DNA of 64,000 bases from Victivallis sp. Marseille-Q1083 (GCF_903645315.1 NZ_CAHJXL010000001.1:1116001-1180000); one strand, 5' to 3'; numbered from the stretch's first letter, positions 35,677 to 44,786 are shown. Notes: generated from the letters alone by a model not told the origin. Numbers and translations: made by a program.

Positions 35677-37082
35677 GCGCCGCCGATCCCGCCCGCGAAC
35701 TTTTGCTGGTCAAAGGCAAACTCAACGCGCTGTCGGCCATTCTCCGCCTCGGACATGAAGCGTTCACCAAACACACGCTGAAAGAATGGGCCATTCATGT
35801 CGTCAACAACAGTGTACTGGCAATTCCGTACGACCGTTCCAGCCTGATCGACCTGCGCAGTGCAATGCCGACCGTGCTGGCGGTCAGCGGGCAGAGCGAA
35901 GTCAACGCCAATTCCGAATTCGCCTTGAACCTCTGCATCGCGGCCCGTGAGTTGACTTCGTTGAAAAAAATTACCCTGCTCGACGAAAATTTGCAGGAGT
36001 CATTGCCGTCGTCCGCCGCCGTCGAGGAGGCGTTCGGTTACTTCAACGAAGTTTCCGAAGCGATCTATTTCGTCCCGCTGCGGCCGGCCGGCACGGATGA
36101 AAATGCCGACACCACCCTGTTGTGGGTGGTGGAGTTCGCCAAGAAGGAGCAAGCCGTCATTGCGCCGGCACTGCTGGCATTGCTGAGCGAACATTATGCC
36201 GAGTCGCTCTTCTATATTTTAAACGAGCGGAAAACGACGCTGGTGCAGCAGGTGATGGACCGGCGGAAAATGTTCAAACCGTCGCGCATTTTTCTGATGC
36301 TGCTGTTGCTGTTCGCTCTGGCCTGCGTCATCGTCCGGATTCCGCAAAAGGTCTCCGCCGAATTCGAGATCGTGCCGGAAAATGCCTCCATCGTCTATTC
36401 CCCGTTCGACGGGGTTATCGAAAAGTGCTTTTTCCGCAGCGGCACCCTGGTGAAACGCGGCGAGCCGGTCCTGCAATTCAACACCGAAGAACGGCAGTTC
36501 AGCCTGGCCGCGGCGCAAAATGACTACAACAAAACGTCGGCCCAACTGGATTTGACCCAGCGGATATCCTTCCGGGATATCAACCAGCGGGGCAAAATCA
36601 AACTGCTGGAACTGCAGCAGGCGAGGAGCGACATCGAAATCAAACGCAACCAATGGTATCTGAAACGCAGCAGCGTCCTGGCCGAAACCGACGGCATTCT
36701 CGACATCGGCGACGCCGATAAAATGGAAGGCAAGGCGGTGCGGGCCGGCGAAAAATTGTTCGAGGTATCCAGCACCACCGAACTGGCTGCGATGATTTAT
36801 CTCGACGAACGATATTCTTCGGTATTGCAAAACGGCTATTCGGTCACGTTGTATCTGCATTCCCGGCCGGAACTGCCGATCGCCTCCAAAGTCATCAGCA
36901 TCAGTCCGAAACCGGTATTGACCGAACGGAAACTGTTCTGTTATCTGATCAAGGTGAAACCGGATATCGATGCGGCCGAACTGATCTGCGGGATGCGCGG
37001 CATCGCCCGCATCTCCGGCGACCGGGTTTCACTCGGCTACTACCTCTTCCGCAATTTGCTGCTCTGGTACCGGCAACTGTAA
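35673..37082 (+). CDS. GAF-like cytosolic domain fused to a HlyD-type adaptor
   Basis: 469 residues. The N-terminal 200 are soluble and look like a GAF-type domain (VLAIPYDRSSLIDLRSAMPTV, IYFVPLRPAG, LLWVVEFAKKEQAVIAPAL). A single membrane helix spans about 206-225 (IFLMLLLLFALACVIVRIP). The rest is a HlyD adaptor: IVYSPFDGVIEKCFFRSGTLVKRGEPVLQF lipoyl half, a short helical hairpin and a matching half with ETDGILDIGD. The topology puts the GAF part in the cytosol and the adaptor in the periplasm. It is translationally coupled to the upstream adaptor and followed seven nt later by the M50 gene. Confidence 0.85.
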   Translation: MSAADPARELLLVKGKLNALSAILRLGHEAFTKHTLKEWAIHVVNNSVLAIPYDRSSLIDLRSAMPTVLAVSGQSEVNANSEFALNLCIAARELTSLKKITLLDENLQESLPSSAAVEEAFGYFNEVSEAIYFVPLRPAGTDENADTTLLWVVEFAKKEQAVIAPALLALLSEHYAESLFYILNERKTTLVQQVMDRRKMFKPSRIFLMLLLLFALACVIVRIPQKVSAEFEIVPENASIVYSPFDGVIEKCFFRSGTLVKRGEPVLQFNTEERQFSLAAAQNDYNKTSAQLDLTQRISFRDINQRGKIKLLELQQARSDIEIKRNQWYLKRSSVLAETDGILDIGDADKMEGKAVRAGEKLFEVSSTTELAAMIYLDERYSSVLQNGYSVTLYLHSRPELPIASKVISISPKPVLTERKLFCYLIKVKPDIDAAELICGMRGIARISGDRVSLGYYLFRNLLLWYRQL

Positions 37083-37088
37083 TCAGCT

Positions 37089-39209
37089 ATGGACGCCCAA
37101 TCTCTCAAGCCGGAACCGCAGCAGCCGCACGTCGGAGAACTGCGGTATGATTTGGAACTGTTGCCCGGCGAAGCCGACGGCAACGGCATGCCGAGCTATC
37201 TGATCTTCGACCCGGTCGCCGACACTTATTTCCGGTTGACGGAGTCGAATTATCAGATCATCCGGCTTTTGACCGGCAATCCGACGTTGGACGCGTTTCT
37301 GGAGAAATTGAAAAGAGCCGGCGTCAGCGCCTCCCGCGAAGAGGTTTTGAAACTGCTCAGTTTTCTGCAGCAGAGCAATCTGATGAAAGTCAGCTACCAG
37401 CTTACCGAACGCAAGGTTCTACAGGCCCGGGCGTTCAAGCGCAAACTGCTGCTGCAGATCGCCCTGTCCAGTTACCTGTTCTTCCGGATCCCGCTGTTGC
37501 GCCCGGACCGTTTCCTGAACCGCACCGTCGGGGCAGTCACCAAGATCTTCAACCATTGGACGTTCCTGTTGTTATGGACCCTGGTCGCCATCGGCTATCT
37601 CGGCCTGATCGTCAACTACGACCGCTTCGCCGACATGTTCGTCGCCTCCATTTCGTTGCAGGGATTCATTCGTTACTCGATTGCCGTCACCGTCATCAAG
37701 GTCATCCATGAATTCGCTCACGCCTATACCGCCAAAAGCGCCGGCTGCCGGGTCCGCCGCATGGGAATCGCCTTCGTCTTTTTTCTGCCGCGTTTTTATA
37801 CGGATCTGACCGACAGTTGGCGGATTACCGACCGCCGGCGCCGCTTTTTGATCGACGGGGCCGGCATTTTCAGCGAACTGGTCATCGGCGGCTTGGCGGC
37901 GTTGGTCTGGAGTTTTTCACGTCCCGGCCTGACCAGCACGGTTTCCTACTATATCTTTGCCGTCAGCATCATCAACACCGTCTTCATCAACGGCAATCCG
38001 TTCATCCGTTATGACGGCTACTATCTGCTGATGGACCTGCTCAACCTCGACAATCTGCAACGCCGCGGTACGGACCTGTTGAAATCCTTCTGGCGGCGCC
38101 ACCTGTTCGGGCTGCCGCTGCCGGTGGAACCCATGCCGGCCAAACAGCGGGCCGGCTTGTTCTTTTACGGCATCTCCGCCTTCACCTATCGGATTTTTCT
38201 TTATACGTCGATTATTTTGATTGTCTACTTTAACTTTACCAAAACGCTGGGTATAGTATTGCTGTCACTGGAAGTTTATCTGTTGATCCTCAAACCGATT
38301 TACGACGAAGGGAAATTTCTGTACATGAGCCGCCGCCAGATGCGCAACCGCAATGTTCTGCTGTCATTGACCGGCACGTTATGCATCGTGCTTCTCCTGG
38401 TATTGCCGCTGCCCTGGAACGTCACGGCGCCCTGTGAGGTCAAAGCGGCCAACAGCATGATGGTATACGCCTCCATCAGCGGTTTTCTGGAAACGATGCC
38501 GGTTGAAGACGGCCGGCTGGTAAAACGCGGCGATCTGCTTTACTCGCTGCGCAATCCATTCCTCGAGTGGCGGCATCGGGAAGCGGAGCTGGACGAAGCA
38601 CTCAGCCTGACGGAACTGGACCAGGCCCAGCGCAATGCCGACCGGCTCGGGGAAGTCGATATCATCCGCCAGGCGCTGGACAACAACCATACCATGCTGG
38701 CGGAGCTGGAGCGCAAGGAAGCGCAGCTCAACACGCTGAGCAATCTGGACGGTGTTTTCGCGCTTCACAACCAATACCTCAAACCGGGACAATGGATCAA
38801 CCGCGGCGAACTGCTCGGCGAAGTTTTCGATCCCCGGGAACGTTTCATCGTCGCCTATCTGGACGAAAACGACATTCAATCCATCCGCCTCGACGACCGG
38901 GTAACCGTCGTTCTCAACCGGGAGTTGACCCGTTATCCGGGCCGCATCGTCCGGATCAAGCCGGTGCCGGAAGAGTTTGCGCCGTCACCGCTATTGAGCG
39001 TCTTCGGCGGACCGGTGTTGAGCGTGCCGACCGAGGACGGCCGTTTTCTGCCGGCGCAGGGATGTTATGAGATCACCGTGGCGCTCGACAACGCGCCGGC
39101 GCTGCCGATCGGCCGTACCGGCAATGTCTACCTGCGGAAATTTTCCAGCGTCGGCGGCAATATTCTCCGTGACACCGTCCAGGTTCTGCGCCGGGAACTC
39201 TCTTTCTGA
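37089..39209 (+). CDS. PqqD-like domain / M50 metallopeptidase / HlyD adaptor fusion
   Basis: 706 residues. About 9-95 resemble PqqD (PSYLIFDPVADTYFRLTESNYQIIRLL). The membrane part has the M50 zinc motif HEFAH (His207, Glu208, His211) and NPFIRYDGYY with Asp309, both complete, so protease activity is possible. Several membrane helices surround them. From about 445 a periplasmic lipoyl/HlyD region follows (CEVKAANSMMVYASISGFLETMPVEDGRLVKRGDLLYSL) with a helical hairpin and a beta-barrel. Related PqqD-M50-HlyD proteins are annotated as peptide zinc metalloproteases and co-occur with DUF4347 giants. It is probably the inner-membrane core of the exporter, where an ABC transporter would normally stand. 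Confidence 0.85.
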   Translation: MDAQSLKPEPQQPHVGELRYDLELLPGEADGNGMPSYLIFDPVADTYFRLTESNYQIIRLLTGNPTLDAFLEKLKRAGVSASREEVLKLLSFLQQSNLMKVSYQLTERKVLQARAFKRKLLLQIALSSYLFFRIPLLRPDRFLNRTVGAVTKIFNHWTFLLLWTLVAIGYLGLIVNYDRFADMFVASISLQGFIRYSIAVTVIKVIHEFAHAYTAKSAGCRVRRMGIAFVFFLPRFYTDLTDSWRITDRRRRFLIDGAGIFSELVIGGLAALVWSFSRPGLTSTVSYYIFAVSIINTVFINGNPFIRYDGYYLLMDLLNLDNLQRRGTDLLKSFWRRHLFGLPLPVEPMPAKQRAGLFFYGISAFTYRIFLYTSIILIVYFNFTKTLGIVLLSLEVYLLILKPIYDEGKFLYMSRRQMRNRNVLLSLTGTLCIVLLLVLPLPWNVTAPCEVKAANSMMVYASISGFLETMPVEDGRLVKRGDLLYSLRNPFLEWRHREAELDEALSLTELDQAQRNADRLGEVDIIRQALDNNHTMLAELERKEAQLNTLSNLDGVFALHNQYLKPGQWINRGELLGEVFDPRERFIVAYLDENDIQSIRLDDRVTVVLNRELTRYPGRIVRIKPVPEEFAPSPLLSVFGGPVLSVPTEDGRFLPAQGCYEITVALDNAPALPIGRTGNVYLRKFSSVGGNILRDTVQVLRRELSF

Positions 39210-39294
39210 CCGTTCCGGGAACCACCCGGCGGTTTCAGCGGCGCGTCCTCCCCCTTCCGCCGCAATAAAAATCGGCATTTTCCGGCTTGCCGAC

Positions 39295-39323
39295 TTGCGA
39301 AAACGGCCATTCCATTCTACATT
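39295..39323 (+). promoter_or_regulatory. weak candidate promoter upstream of the PpiD/SurA-like gene
   Basis: TTGCGA (39295-39300), 17-nt spacer, TACATT (39318-39323). The gap 39210-39411 holds nothing else recognised. Confidence 0.35.
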
Positions 39324-39411
39324 AAATGATTATGTAAATATCGAAAGCGATGTTACAACCGGAACCGAAAATTTTATCAAGATCAATATATTCAGGGAAT
39401 GTAAACAAGAG

Positions 39412-41049
39412 ATGGCAATCAGCAAAATCAACACTGTTTTCGCCAAGCACAGCCGGGTGCTTTTCGGTGTCATCACCGTCGTTATCATTATCACTTTTGT
39501 CGGTTTTCTGTCGCCGAGCGGCCTGACGGCGCTGTTTCCCGGCGGCGATTCGGAACAGGTCGGTTCCATCTTCGGCAAGAAAGTAACCTACAAGGACGTT
39601 GCCAAAGAGGTTCGTCTGATGCAGATTTTCTATTTGATCCAGATGGGTCAATTGCCTTCCGCCGACCGGTTGTCCGAGCAGGCCTTCGAGATCATGTGCT
39701 GGACGGCCGCCGCCGAAGCCCGGGGTATCCGGATCAGCGATCAGGAAATCGCCGATTTCATCATCGCGCTTCCGCAATTCCAGAAAGACGGCAAATTCGA
39801 CCAGACGCTTTTCAATACCTTCCTGCAGGAGAAAGGGGTGACCGGTGAGGATTGCGACAATGCGATCCGCCTGATGCTGACGCTTCAACGCGTCCAGGAT
39901 GAAATTTTCAACAACGTCATCATCACCCCGAATGAAGTGGAGCTGTTTGCGCTGCAGCGCAATGCGGAATTGCACCCGCTGGTGGCCTATTTCAACACCG
40001 TCGATTTCGAAAAACAGGTAAATCCGACCGACGAGCAACTGCAACAGTATTTCACCGAATGCCAGGAAGGCCCGCAGCCGCGTTATATCCAGCCGGCCAA
40101 ATTCAAAGCGGAAATCGCGGAAATTTCCTATAAGACGCCGGCCATTCTGAGCGCCGCGGCCAAAAGCGCCACGCCGGAAGCGGTGAAAAAATATTACGAC
40201 ACCAATCCGCAACAGTTCACCAACAGCGAAACCGGCACGGCGGAGCCTTTCGACGGCAAAGGCGAGCAAATGGCGCGGGCGGCTTATATTGCCGCCAAAG
40301 CGAAAGAACTGGCGCTGCAACAGGCGCGGAACTTCGCCGATGTGGCATTCGAAATGGTTTCCGATGCCCAGAAAGATCAAGTGGAAGTCTTCCGCAAACA
40401 GGCGGCGGAATACCATTGGCCGGTGATCGCCACCGACTTTTTCGCCGCGGATGCCCAGAGCATCGGCGAACTGGCGGAACCGAAACTGATCGAAGCGATT
40501 GCCAGAGCCGATGAGGCGGTCCCGGTTTCCGAACCGGTCGCCGGCGAATCGGCAGTCTATGTCGGATTCGTTTCCGCCGTGCAGCCGGCCCAGGCGGCAG
40601 ACTTCGAGGCGGTCGGCGATCAGGTCCGCCACGATTATCTGGCCTCCGAAGCGGATAAACTGGCGCAGGCGGCGGCGGAAGAGGCGGCCAAAACCTTACA
40701 GGCGATGACGCCGGAAGAATTGCGGCAGGCGGTCACCGACGGCAAACCGGTCAAATTTGAGGAAAAGCCGGTTATCTCCAGTGCGACCCAGCCGACTACC
40801 TTCGAGGCGATGCTGACGGCTTATACCGCCTCCCGTTTGCAGGTCGGCCGGGTATCCGCGCCGGAAACCTCCGGCAACGGTTATATGCTGATTTACCTGG
40901 CGGAGCGTACCGTGCCGGAAAGCATCGCGCCCGACCAGCTGAGTTTTCTCGAGGCGCTTTATCGCCAGAACCGGCAGCAGGCTGCCGCGGTGGAATTTCA
41001 GAATTTCGTAGGCGCCAACTGTTTCCAGTACAAACAGAAAGGCAATTGA
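39412..41049 (+). CDS. PpiD/SurA-like membrane-anchored periplasmic folding factor
   Basis: 545 residues from the ATG at 39412; the longer open frame upstream runs through the end of the M50 gene and lacks coding character. A short cytosolic N-terminus precedes one membrane helix (VLFGVITVVIIITFVGFL, about 15-32). A SurA N-terminal-like helical domain follows (VTYKDVAKEVRLMQIFYLIQMG, LSEQAFEIMCWTAAAEARGI, FQKDGKFDQTLFNTFLQEKGV), then long helical periplasmic segments. A clear parvulin active site is not seen, so it may be a chaperone rather than a prolyl isomerase. It could help secreted proteins of the adjacent operon or be general. Confidence 0.8.
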   Translation: MAISKINTVFAKHSRVLFGVITVVIIITFVGFLSPSGLTALFPGGDSEQVGSIFGKKVTYKDVAKEVRLMQIFYLIQMGQLPSADRLSEQAFEIMCWTAAAEARGIRISDQEIADFIIALPQFQKDGKFDQTLFNTFLQEKGVTGEDCDNAIRLMLTLQRVQDEIFNNVIITPNEVELFALQRNAELHPLVAYFNTVDFEKQVNPTDEQLQQYFTECQEGPQPRYIQPAKFKAEIAEISYKTPAILSAAAKSATPEAVKKYYDTNPQQFTNSETGTAEPFDGKGEQMARAAYIAAKAKELALQQARNFADVAFEMVSDAQKDQVEVFRKQAAEYHWPVIATDFFAADAQSIGELAEPKLIEAIARADEAVPVSEPVAGESAVYVGFVSAVQPAQAADFEAVGDQVRHDYLASEADKLAQAAAEEAAKTLQAMTPEELRQAVTDGKPVKFEEKPVISSATQPTTFEAMLTAYTASRLQVGRVSAPETSGNGYMLIYLAERTVPESIAPDQLSFLEALYRQNRQQAAAVEFQNFVGANCFQYKQKGN

Positions 41050-41052
41050 ACC

Positions 41053-41874
41053 GTGGGGGATGCCGTTTCTCTCCGGGGGCCTCAGGAGTATGCCCTCGGC
41101 AAACACATGACCATCGAATATTACGACTGCGACTCGGCAATTCTGGCTGATGCGCAGCGGATGAAGGAATTGTTCATTCACGCGGCCAAAGTCAGCGGCG
41201 CCACCGTGCTGGACTCCAATTTCCACTCCTTTGAACCGCAGGGAGTCAGCGGCTTCGTCATCATTGCGGAATCGCATTTCTCGGTTCACGCCTGGCCGGA
41301 ATTCGACTATGCCGCAGTCGATATTTTCACCTGCGGCGAAAATATCTCCTTCCAAAAGGCGGTCGACAGTCTGCGGGACGACATGAAATCGCTCGGCATG
41401 GTGATCTCCAGCGTGATGAATCGCGGCATCGTCAGCAACAACGGCATCGAGCGGCTGGTGCCGACGATGGAAGACCGCACCTATTTGTACGCGCTTTCCT
41501 GGCGGACCCGTTTCGAAAGTGCCAGCGCCTGGGGGCTGCAGACGACGATCGACCTCTACCAGTGCGATCCGGAATTGATCCGCGACGAAGCGATCGTCAA
41601 AGAATTCGTCCGGGAAATGTGTGCGCAAATCGGCTTGAAGCCGTACGGCGAATGTGCAGTGGTCAATTTCAGCGATACCGTCAAGGGAGAAGGATTCAGC
41701 ATGATGCAGATGCTGGAAACGTCGCTGATTTCCGGACATTTCGCCAATCACACCAATACGGCGTATCTGGACGTGTTCAGCTGCAAATTTTTCGAACCGC
41801 GCCAGGCGGCGGAATTCGCCATTTCATTTTTCAAAGGGAAATACTACCGCATGCAGGTCGGGCTTCGGCAATAA
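41053..41874 (+). CDS. speD: S-adenosylmethionine decarboxylase proenzyme, internally duplicated
   Basis: 273 residues, about twice the common bacterial form. The start is taken as the GTG at 41053 because the conserved LGKH (residues 15-18) precedes the first ATG. The N-terminal half is a normal AdoMetDC: FHSFEPQGVSGFVIIAESHFSVHAWPE with self-cleavage between Glu73 and Ser74 (which becomes the pyruvoyl group), His78 and Cys94. The C-terminal half (about 165-265) repeats the fold: IDLYQCDPELI, LISGHFANHTN and YLDVFSC align with the first copy, but Ser74 is replaced by Gly228. It supplies decarboxylated SAM to the following speE. Confidence 0.92.
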   Translation: MGDAVSLRGPQEYALGKHMTIEYYDCDSAILADAQRMKELFIHAAKVSGATVLDSNFHSFEPQGVSGFVIIAESHFSVHAWPEFDYAAVDIFTCGENISFQKAVDSLRDDMKSLGMVISSVMNRGIVSNNGIERLVPTMEDRTYLYALSWRTRFESASAWGLQTTIDLYQCDPELIRDEAIVKEFVREMCAQIGLKPYGECAVVNFSDTVKGEGFSMMQMLETSLISGHFANHTNTAYLDVFSCKFFEPRQAAEFAISFFKGKYYRMQVGLRQ

Positions 41875-41933
41875 CGTCAGTTTATCGGTTTTCCCGGTCA
41901 ATGGGGTTTGCAAAGCCGGATGCAATGGTCTAT

Positions 41934-41949
41934 TTGCATGATGATGCAA
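41934..41949. promoter_or_regulatory. perfect inverted repeat in the speE leader
   Basis: TTGCAT-GATG-ATGCAA has perfect six-nt arms, about 25 nt before the speE start. It could be an operator or a small translational hairpin. Confidence 0.4.
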
Positions 41950-41973
41950 CAAGTTTAGAGGGGAGAATCAGTC

Positions 41974-42831
41974 ATGAGTGGAAACCGCTGGGTTACTGAA
42001 GCCGCCAACGGATTCGGAACCACCATCGAGATCAAGGAAGAACTGTACGTTGCGCAGAGCGACTATCAGAAGATCGAAATTTACGATACCTATAAAGTCG
42101 GGAAGATCATGCTTCTCGACGGTATCATCCAATTGACCGAATACGATGAATTCGCCTATCAGGAAATGATGGCGCATCTGCCGCTGTTTTCCCATCCGGC
42201 TCCGGAACGGGTACTGGTCATCGGCGGCGGCGACGGCGGAGTGTTGCGCGAAATCGCCCGCCATGCCGGTGTCCAGCTCATCGACATCTGTGAAATCGAC
42301 CGGATGGTCATCGACGTCTGCCGCAAGTATCTGCCGTCGCTGGCCTGCGGCTACGATGATCCGCGGGTTAATATCCACGTCGCCGACGGCAACGAATTCG
42401 TCCGCGACCGGCAGGGTTATTATGATGTCATCATCGTCGATTCCACCGATCCGGTCGGCCCCGGCGAGGTTCTTTTCGGCGAAGAGTTCTATTTGCGCAT
42501 GAAACGTTCGCTGCGGCCGGGCGGCGTGATTGCCTCCCAGTCGGAATCATTGTTTCTCCATCCCGCCATCGTCAAGCGGTTGCTGAGCATCGCCGGAAAA
42601 TTGTTTCTTCACTCCGGCTATGCGATCTCCTATGTGCCGACTTATCCGACCGGTTCCATCGGGGTTTGTGTCGCCTCGGACGGCCGGGAGGTCCGGCAAC
42701 CGGTTCGCCGGCCGGATGCGGCGCTGCAATCCCAGTTGCGCTATTACACGCCGGAGCTGCATACGGCAAGTTTCGTCCTGCCGTATTTCGGCGAACAATT
42801 GCTGAAAGGAGATGGTATGATAAATAACTGA
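41974..42831 (+). CDS. speE: spermidine synthase (polyamine aminopropyltransferase)
   Basis: 285 residues with GAGGGGAG before the ATG. It transfers aminopropyl from decarboxylated SAM to putrescine. The N-terminal beta-strand domain has KIEIYDTYKVGKIMLLDGIIQLTEYDEFAYQEM; the core has VLVIGGGDGGVLREIARH (SAM loop), the acidic CEIDRMVIDVC strand end, and IIVDSTDPVGPGE with the catalytic Asp. Length and motifs are those of the bacterial family. It forms a pathway pair with speD and is followed immediately by an IS110 element. Confidence 0.96.
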   Translation: MSGNRWVTEAANGFGTTIEIKEELYVAQSDYQKIEIYDTYKVGKIMLLDGIIQLTEYDEFAYQEMMAHLPLFSHPAPERVLVIGGGDGGVLREIARHAGVQLIDICEIDRMVIDVCRKYLPSLACGYDDPRVNIHVADGNEFVRDRQGYYDVIIVDSTDPVGPGEVLFGEEFYLRMKRSLRPGGVIASQSESLFLHPAIVKRLLSIAGKLFLHSGYAISYVPTYPTGSIGVCVASDGREVRQPVRRPDAALQSQLRYYTPELHTASFVLPYFGEQLLKGDGMINN

Positions 42832-43086
42832 CGTTCGCGGAATCAGCTTTCTGCGTGTAATTTATGGCGATTAACTTACACGTTTGGAAGCGGACAGGTT
42901 GCAGACTGAATGTTTCAATGAGGCGCATCAGAAACGATGACGACCCCGGAAAGGAGATTAGTCAGATCTGTAAACCAGAGCGCCACCGTAGAGAGCGACT
43001 GATTAATCGACTACTCTGTATGGGAGGATGGTGAGGCCGTGACAGCAGTTCCGCTTCGATTCGTGAAAAACGAATGGAGGCAGAGA
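42832..43086 (+). ncRNA. candidate bridge/seek RNA region of the IS110 element
   Basis: IS110-group elements carry a structured guide RNA in the noncoding left end, upstream of the transposase. This 255-nt stretch contains complementary segments (GATTAGTCAG with CTGATTAATC) and a perfect hairpin ATTCGT-GAAAA-ACGAAT at about 43059-43075. No covariance check was possible, so this is positional inference plus visible pairing. Confidence 0.4.
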
Positions 43087-44106
43087 ATGATGACAAGTTT
43101 TGTTGGAGTGGATTTGCACCGGAACAATTTTACTTATTGCATCCGGGTAAATGGGGAAGAACGGAAAATCGGCAAGTGTGAGATTACCGAACTGAAGGGC
43201 TTTGCCGCAATGCTCGGTCCGAACACGGCGATGGCGGTGGAGGCGACCGGAAATACGTTCATGTTTTGCAGCTCGCTGAAAGCTCATGTCGGGCGACTGG
43301 TGGTGGTGAATCCATCACAGTTCAAAGTCATCAGCATGTCCACCAAAAAGACGGACAAACATGACGCAAAAGTGTTGGCGGAGTTCCTGGAAAAGGATAT
43401 GCTTCCGGAGGTAAGAGTGAAAGACGATTTGCAGGCGAAAATTTCAAGTCTGACGCAGACCAGGGAAAAACTGGTTCAGTTGCGTACCGTATTGAAAAAC
43501 AAAGTCAACAATCTGTTAGCAGCTAACTTCATCGTGCTGAAACGGGAAGAACTGTCCACGGAGAAAGGGCTTTTGAAAGCATTGAGTTATCACTTCGACC
43601 CGATCACCGACACGGAAATGCTGGTGGTTGTCGAACAGATTCGCAGTCTGAACAAAAGCATTGAAAAACTGGATAAGGCGATTGAGGATCACGGCAGCAA
43701 GATGGACGGCTTCGACAACCTGAAATCCATCAAGGGAATCGGCTCGAAAGGTGCGGCGATCCTGTTGGCAACCATCGGCAATATCGCTGATTTCCGATCG
43801 GCAAAGCAGTTGGCCGCTTATATCGGAATCGTCCCCAGAGTGAGCAATTCAAATGACACGGTTTGCCACGGAAGAATCACGAAGAGCGGCAGCAAGATCG
43901 CCAGAACCGCTTTGGTGCAATGCGCTTTGATCGCCAAACGCTACAGCCCGTATCTCAATGCCTTTCATGAATCGGTAAAAAGTCGGCGGGGAGGTGCGAA
44001 AGCCAATATCGCCTTGGCTCGCAAATTCCTCGATATCGTGTATAGAACATTAAAAAACAATTGGATGTTTGAGAATTTTACTCAATTCAAGCTCGTAAAA
44101 AATTGA
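43087..44106 (+). CDS. IS110 family transposase (DEDD RuvC-like)
   Basis: 339 residues from the ATG at 43087, which has GGAGG six nt upstream; a GTG 16 codons earlier is less likely. The N-terminal DEDD domain begins SFVGVDLHRNNFTYCI (first Asp) with AVEATGN (Glu) and KKTDKHDAKVLAEFL (Asp, Asp). The C-terminal Transposase_20 domain has LKSIKGIGSKGAAILLATIG and KQLAAYIGIVPRV then GRITKSGSKIARTALVQ with its Ser nucleophile. All catalytic residues look intact, so the element may be active. Confidence 0.95.
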   Translation: MMTSFVGVDLHRNNFTYCIRVNGEERKIGKCEITELKGFAAMLGPNTAMAVEATGNTFMFCSSLKAHVGRLVVVNPSQFKVISMSTKKTDKHDAKVLAEFLEKDMLPEVRVKDDLQAKISSLTQTREKLVQLRTVLKNKVNNLLAANFIVLKREELSTEKGLLKALSYHFDPITDTEMLVVVEQIRSLNKSIEKLDKAIEDHGSKMDGFDNLKSIKGIGSKGAAILLATIGNIADFRSAKQLAAYIGIVPRVSNSNDTVCHGRITKSGSKIARTALVQCALIAKRYSPYLNAFHESVKSRRGGAKANIALARKFLDIVYRTLKNNWMFENFTQFKLVKN

Positions 44107-44152
44107 GTTTTTCTCGACATCGAAGTGGAAATTTATCATGGGAGACTGACGC

Positions 44153-44524
44153 ATGAAATTCCGTTTTGCGCACAACAATTTCAATGTACAGGATCTGGAA
44201 AAGAGCCTGAAATTTTACCAAGAGGCGCTGGGCTTGCGGGAAATCAGACGCTATGAGCCGGCAGACCACAGTTTCATTCTGGTTTACCTGGGTGACGGGG
44301 TGACGCCGCATCAATTGGAATTGACCTGGCTGCGCGATATGAAACGGCCTTATGAGCTCGGCGACAATGAGTTTCACCTGGCGTTCACCGTCGACGATTT
44401 CGCGGCAGCCAAAGCCAAACATCAGGCGATGCAGTGTATCGTGTTCGACAATCCGGAAATGGGAATCTATTTCATCGCCGATCCCGACGGTTACTGGCTG
44501 GAGATCATTCCAGAGAAATTTTGA
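44153..44524 (+). CDS. gloA: VOC family protein, lactoylglutathione lyase (glyoxalase I)-like
   Basis: 123 residues, GGGAG before the ATG. The two paired beta-alpha-beta-beta-beta modules are visible: FAHNNFNVQDLEKSLKFYQEALGL with ligand His7, then HQLELTW with a Glu ligand, NEFHLAFTVDDF with a His ligand and DPDGYWLEIIP with a Glu ligand. All four metal-binding positions of glyoxalase I are kept. It detoxifies methylglyoxal by inference. It lies between the IS110 element and the CRISPR island, and 3' fragments resembling it recur at 50912 and 63946. Confidence 0.88.
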   Translation: MKFRFAHNNFNVQDLEKSLKFYQEALGLREIRRYEPADHSFILVYLGDGVTPHQLELTWLRDMKRPYELGDNEFHLAFTVDDFAAAKAKHQAMQCIVFDNPEMGIYFIADPDGYWLEIIPEKF

Positions 44525-44786
44525 AGCCAAAACCATGTTGTTCCGGGGTCATATCTTTACGAGGGCAAGCCATAACAGCAAACTCGAAATCCCGCCGGAA
44601 AGCGGTAACTACGCGGAGTTTTACGGATAAATTCGGAGAATTATCGTAGCTTTCGCTACAAAATAAAGTGCTCTCTTTCGCTGTGTCACTTTGTTTAAGT
44701 TCGCTCTGTTTCCAATCCAAATGCTTGGGCATTGTTTGCCGTATCAAGACTATTAAAAAATCAGAAAAATTAAAATTTGTTATGAC

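Larger units (their letters stand above)
42832..44152 (+). mobile_element. IS110 family element (boundaries approximate)
   Basis: The transposase gene at 43087-44106 is flanked by about 255 nt of noncoding sequence on the left and under 50 nt on the right, between speE and the glyoxalase gene. No terminal inverted repeats were sought or seen, as expected for IS110. The true ends lie within these gaps but cannot be fixed without a second copy. Confidence 0.7.
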
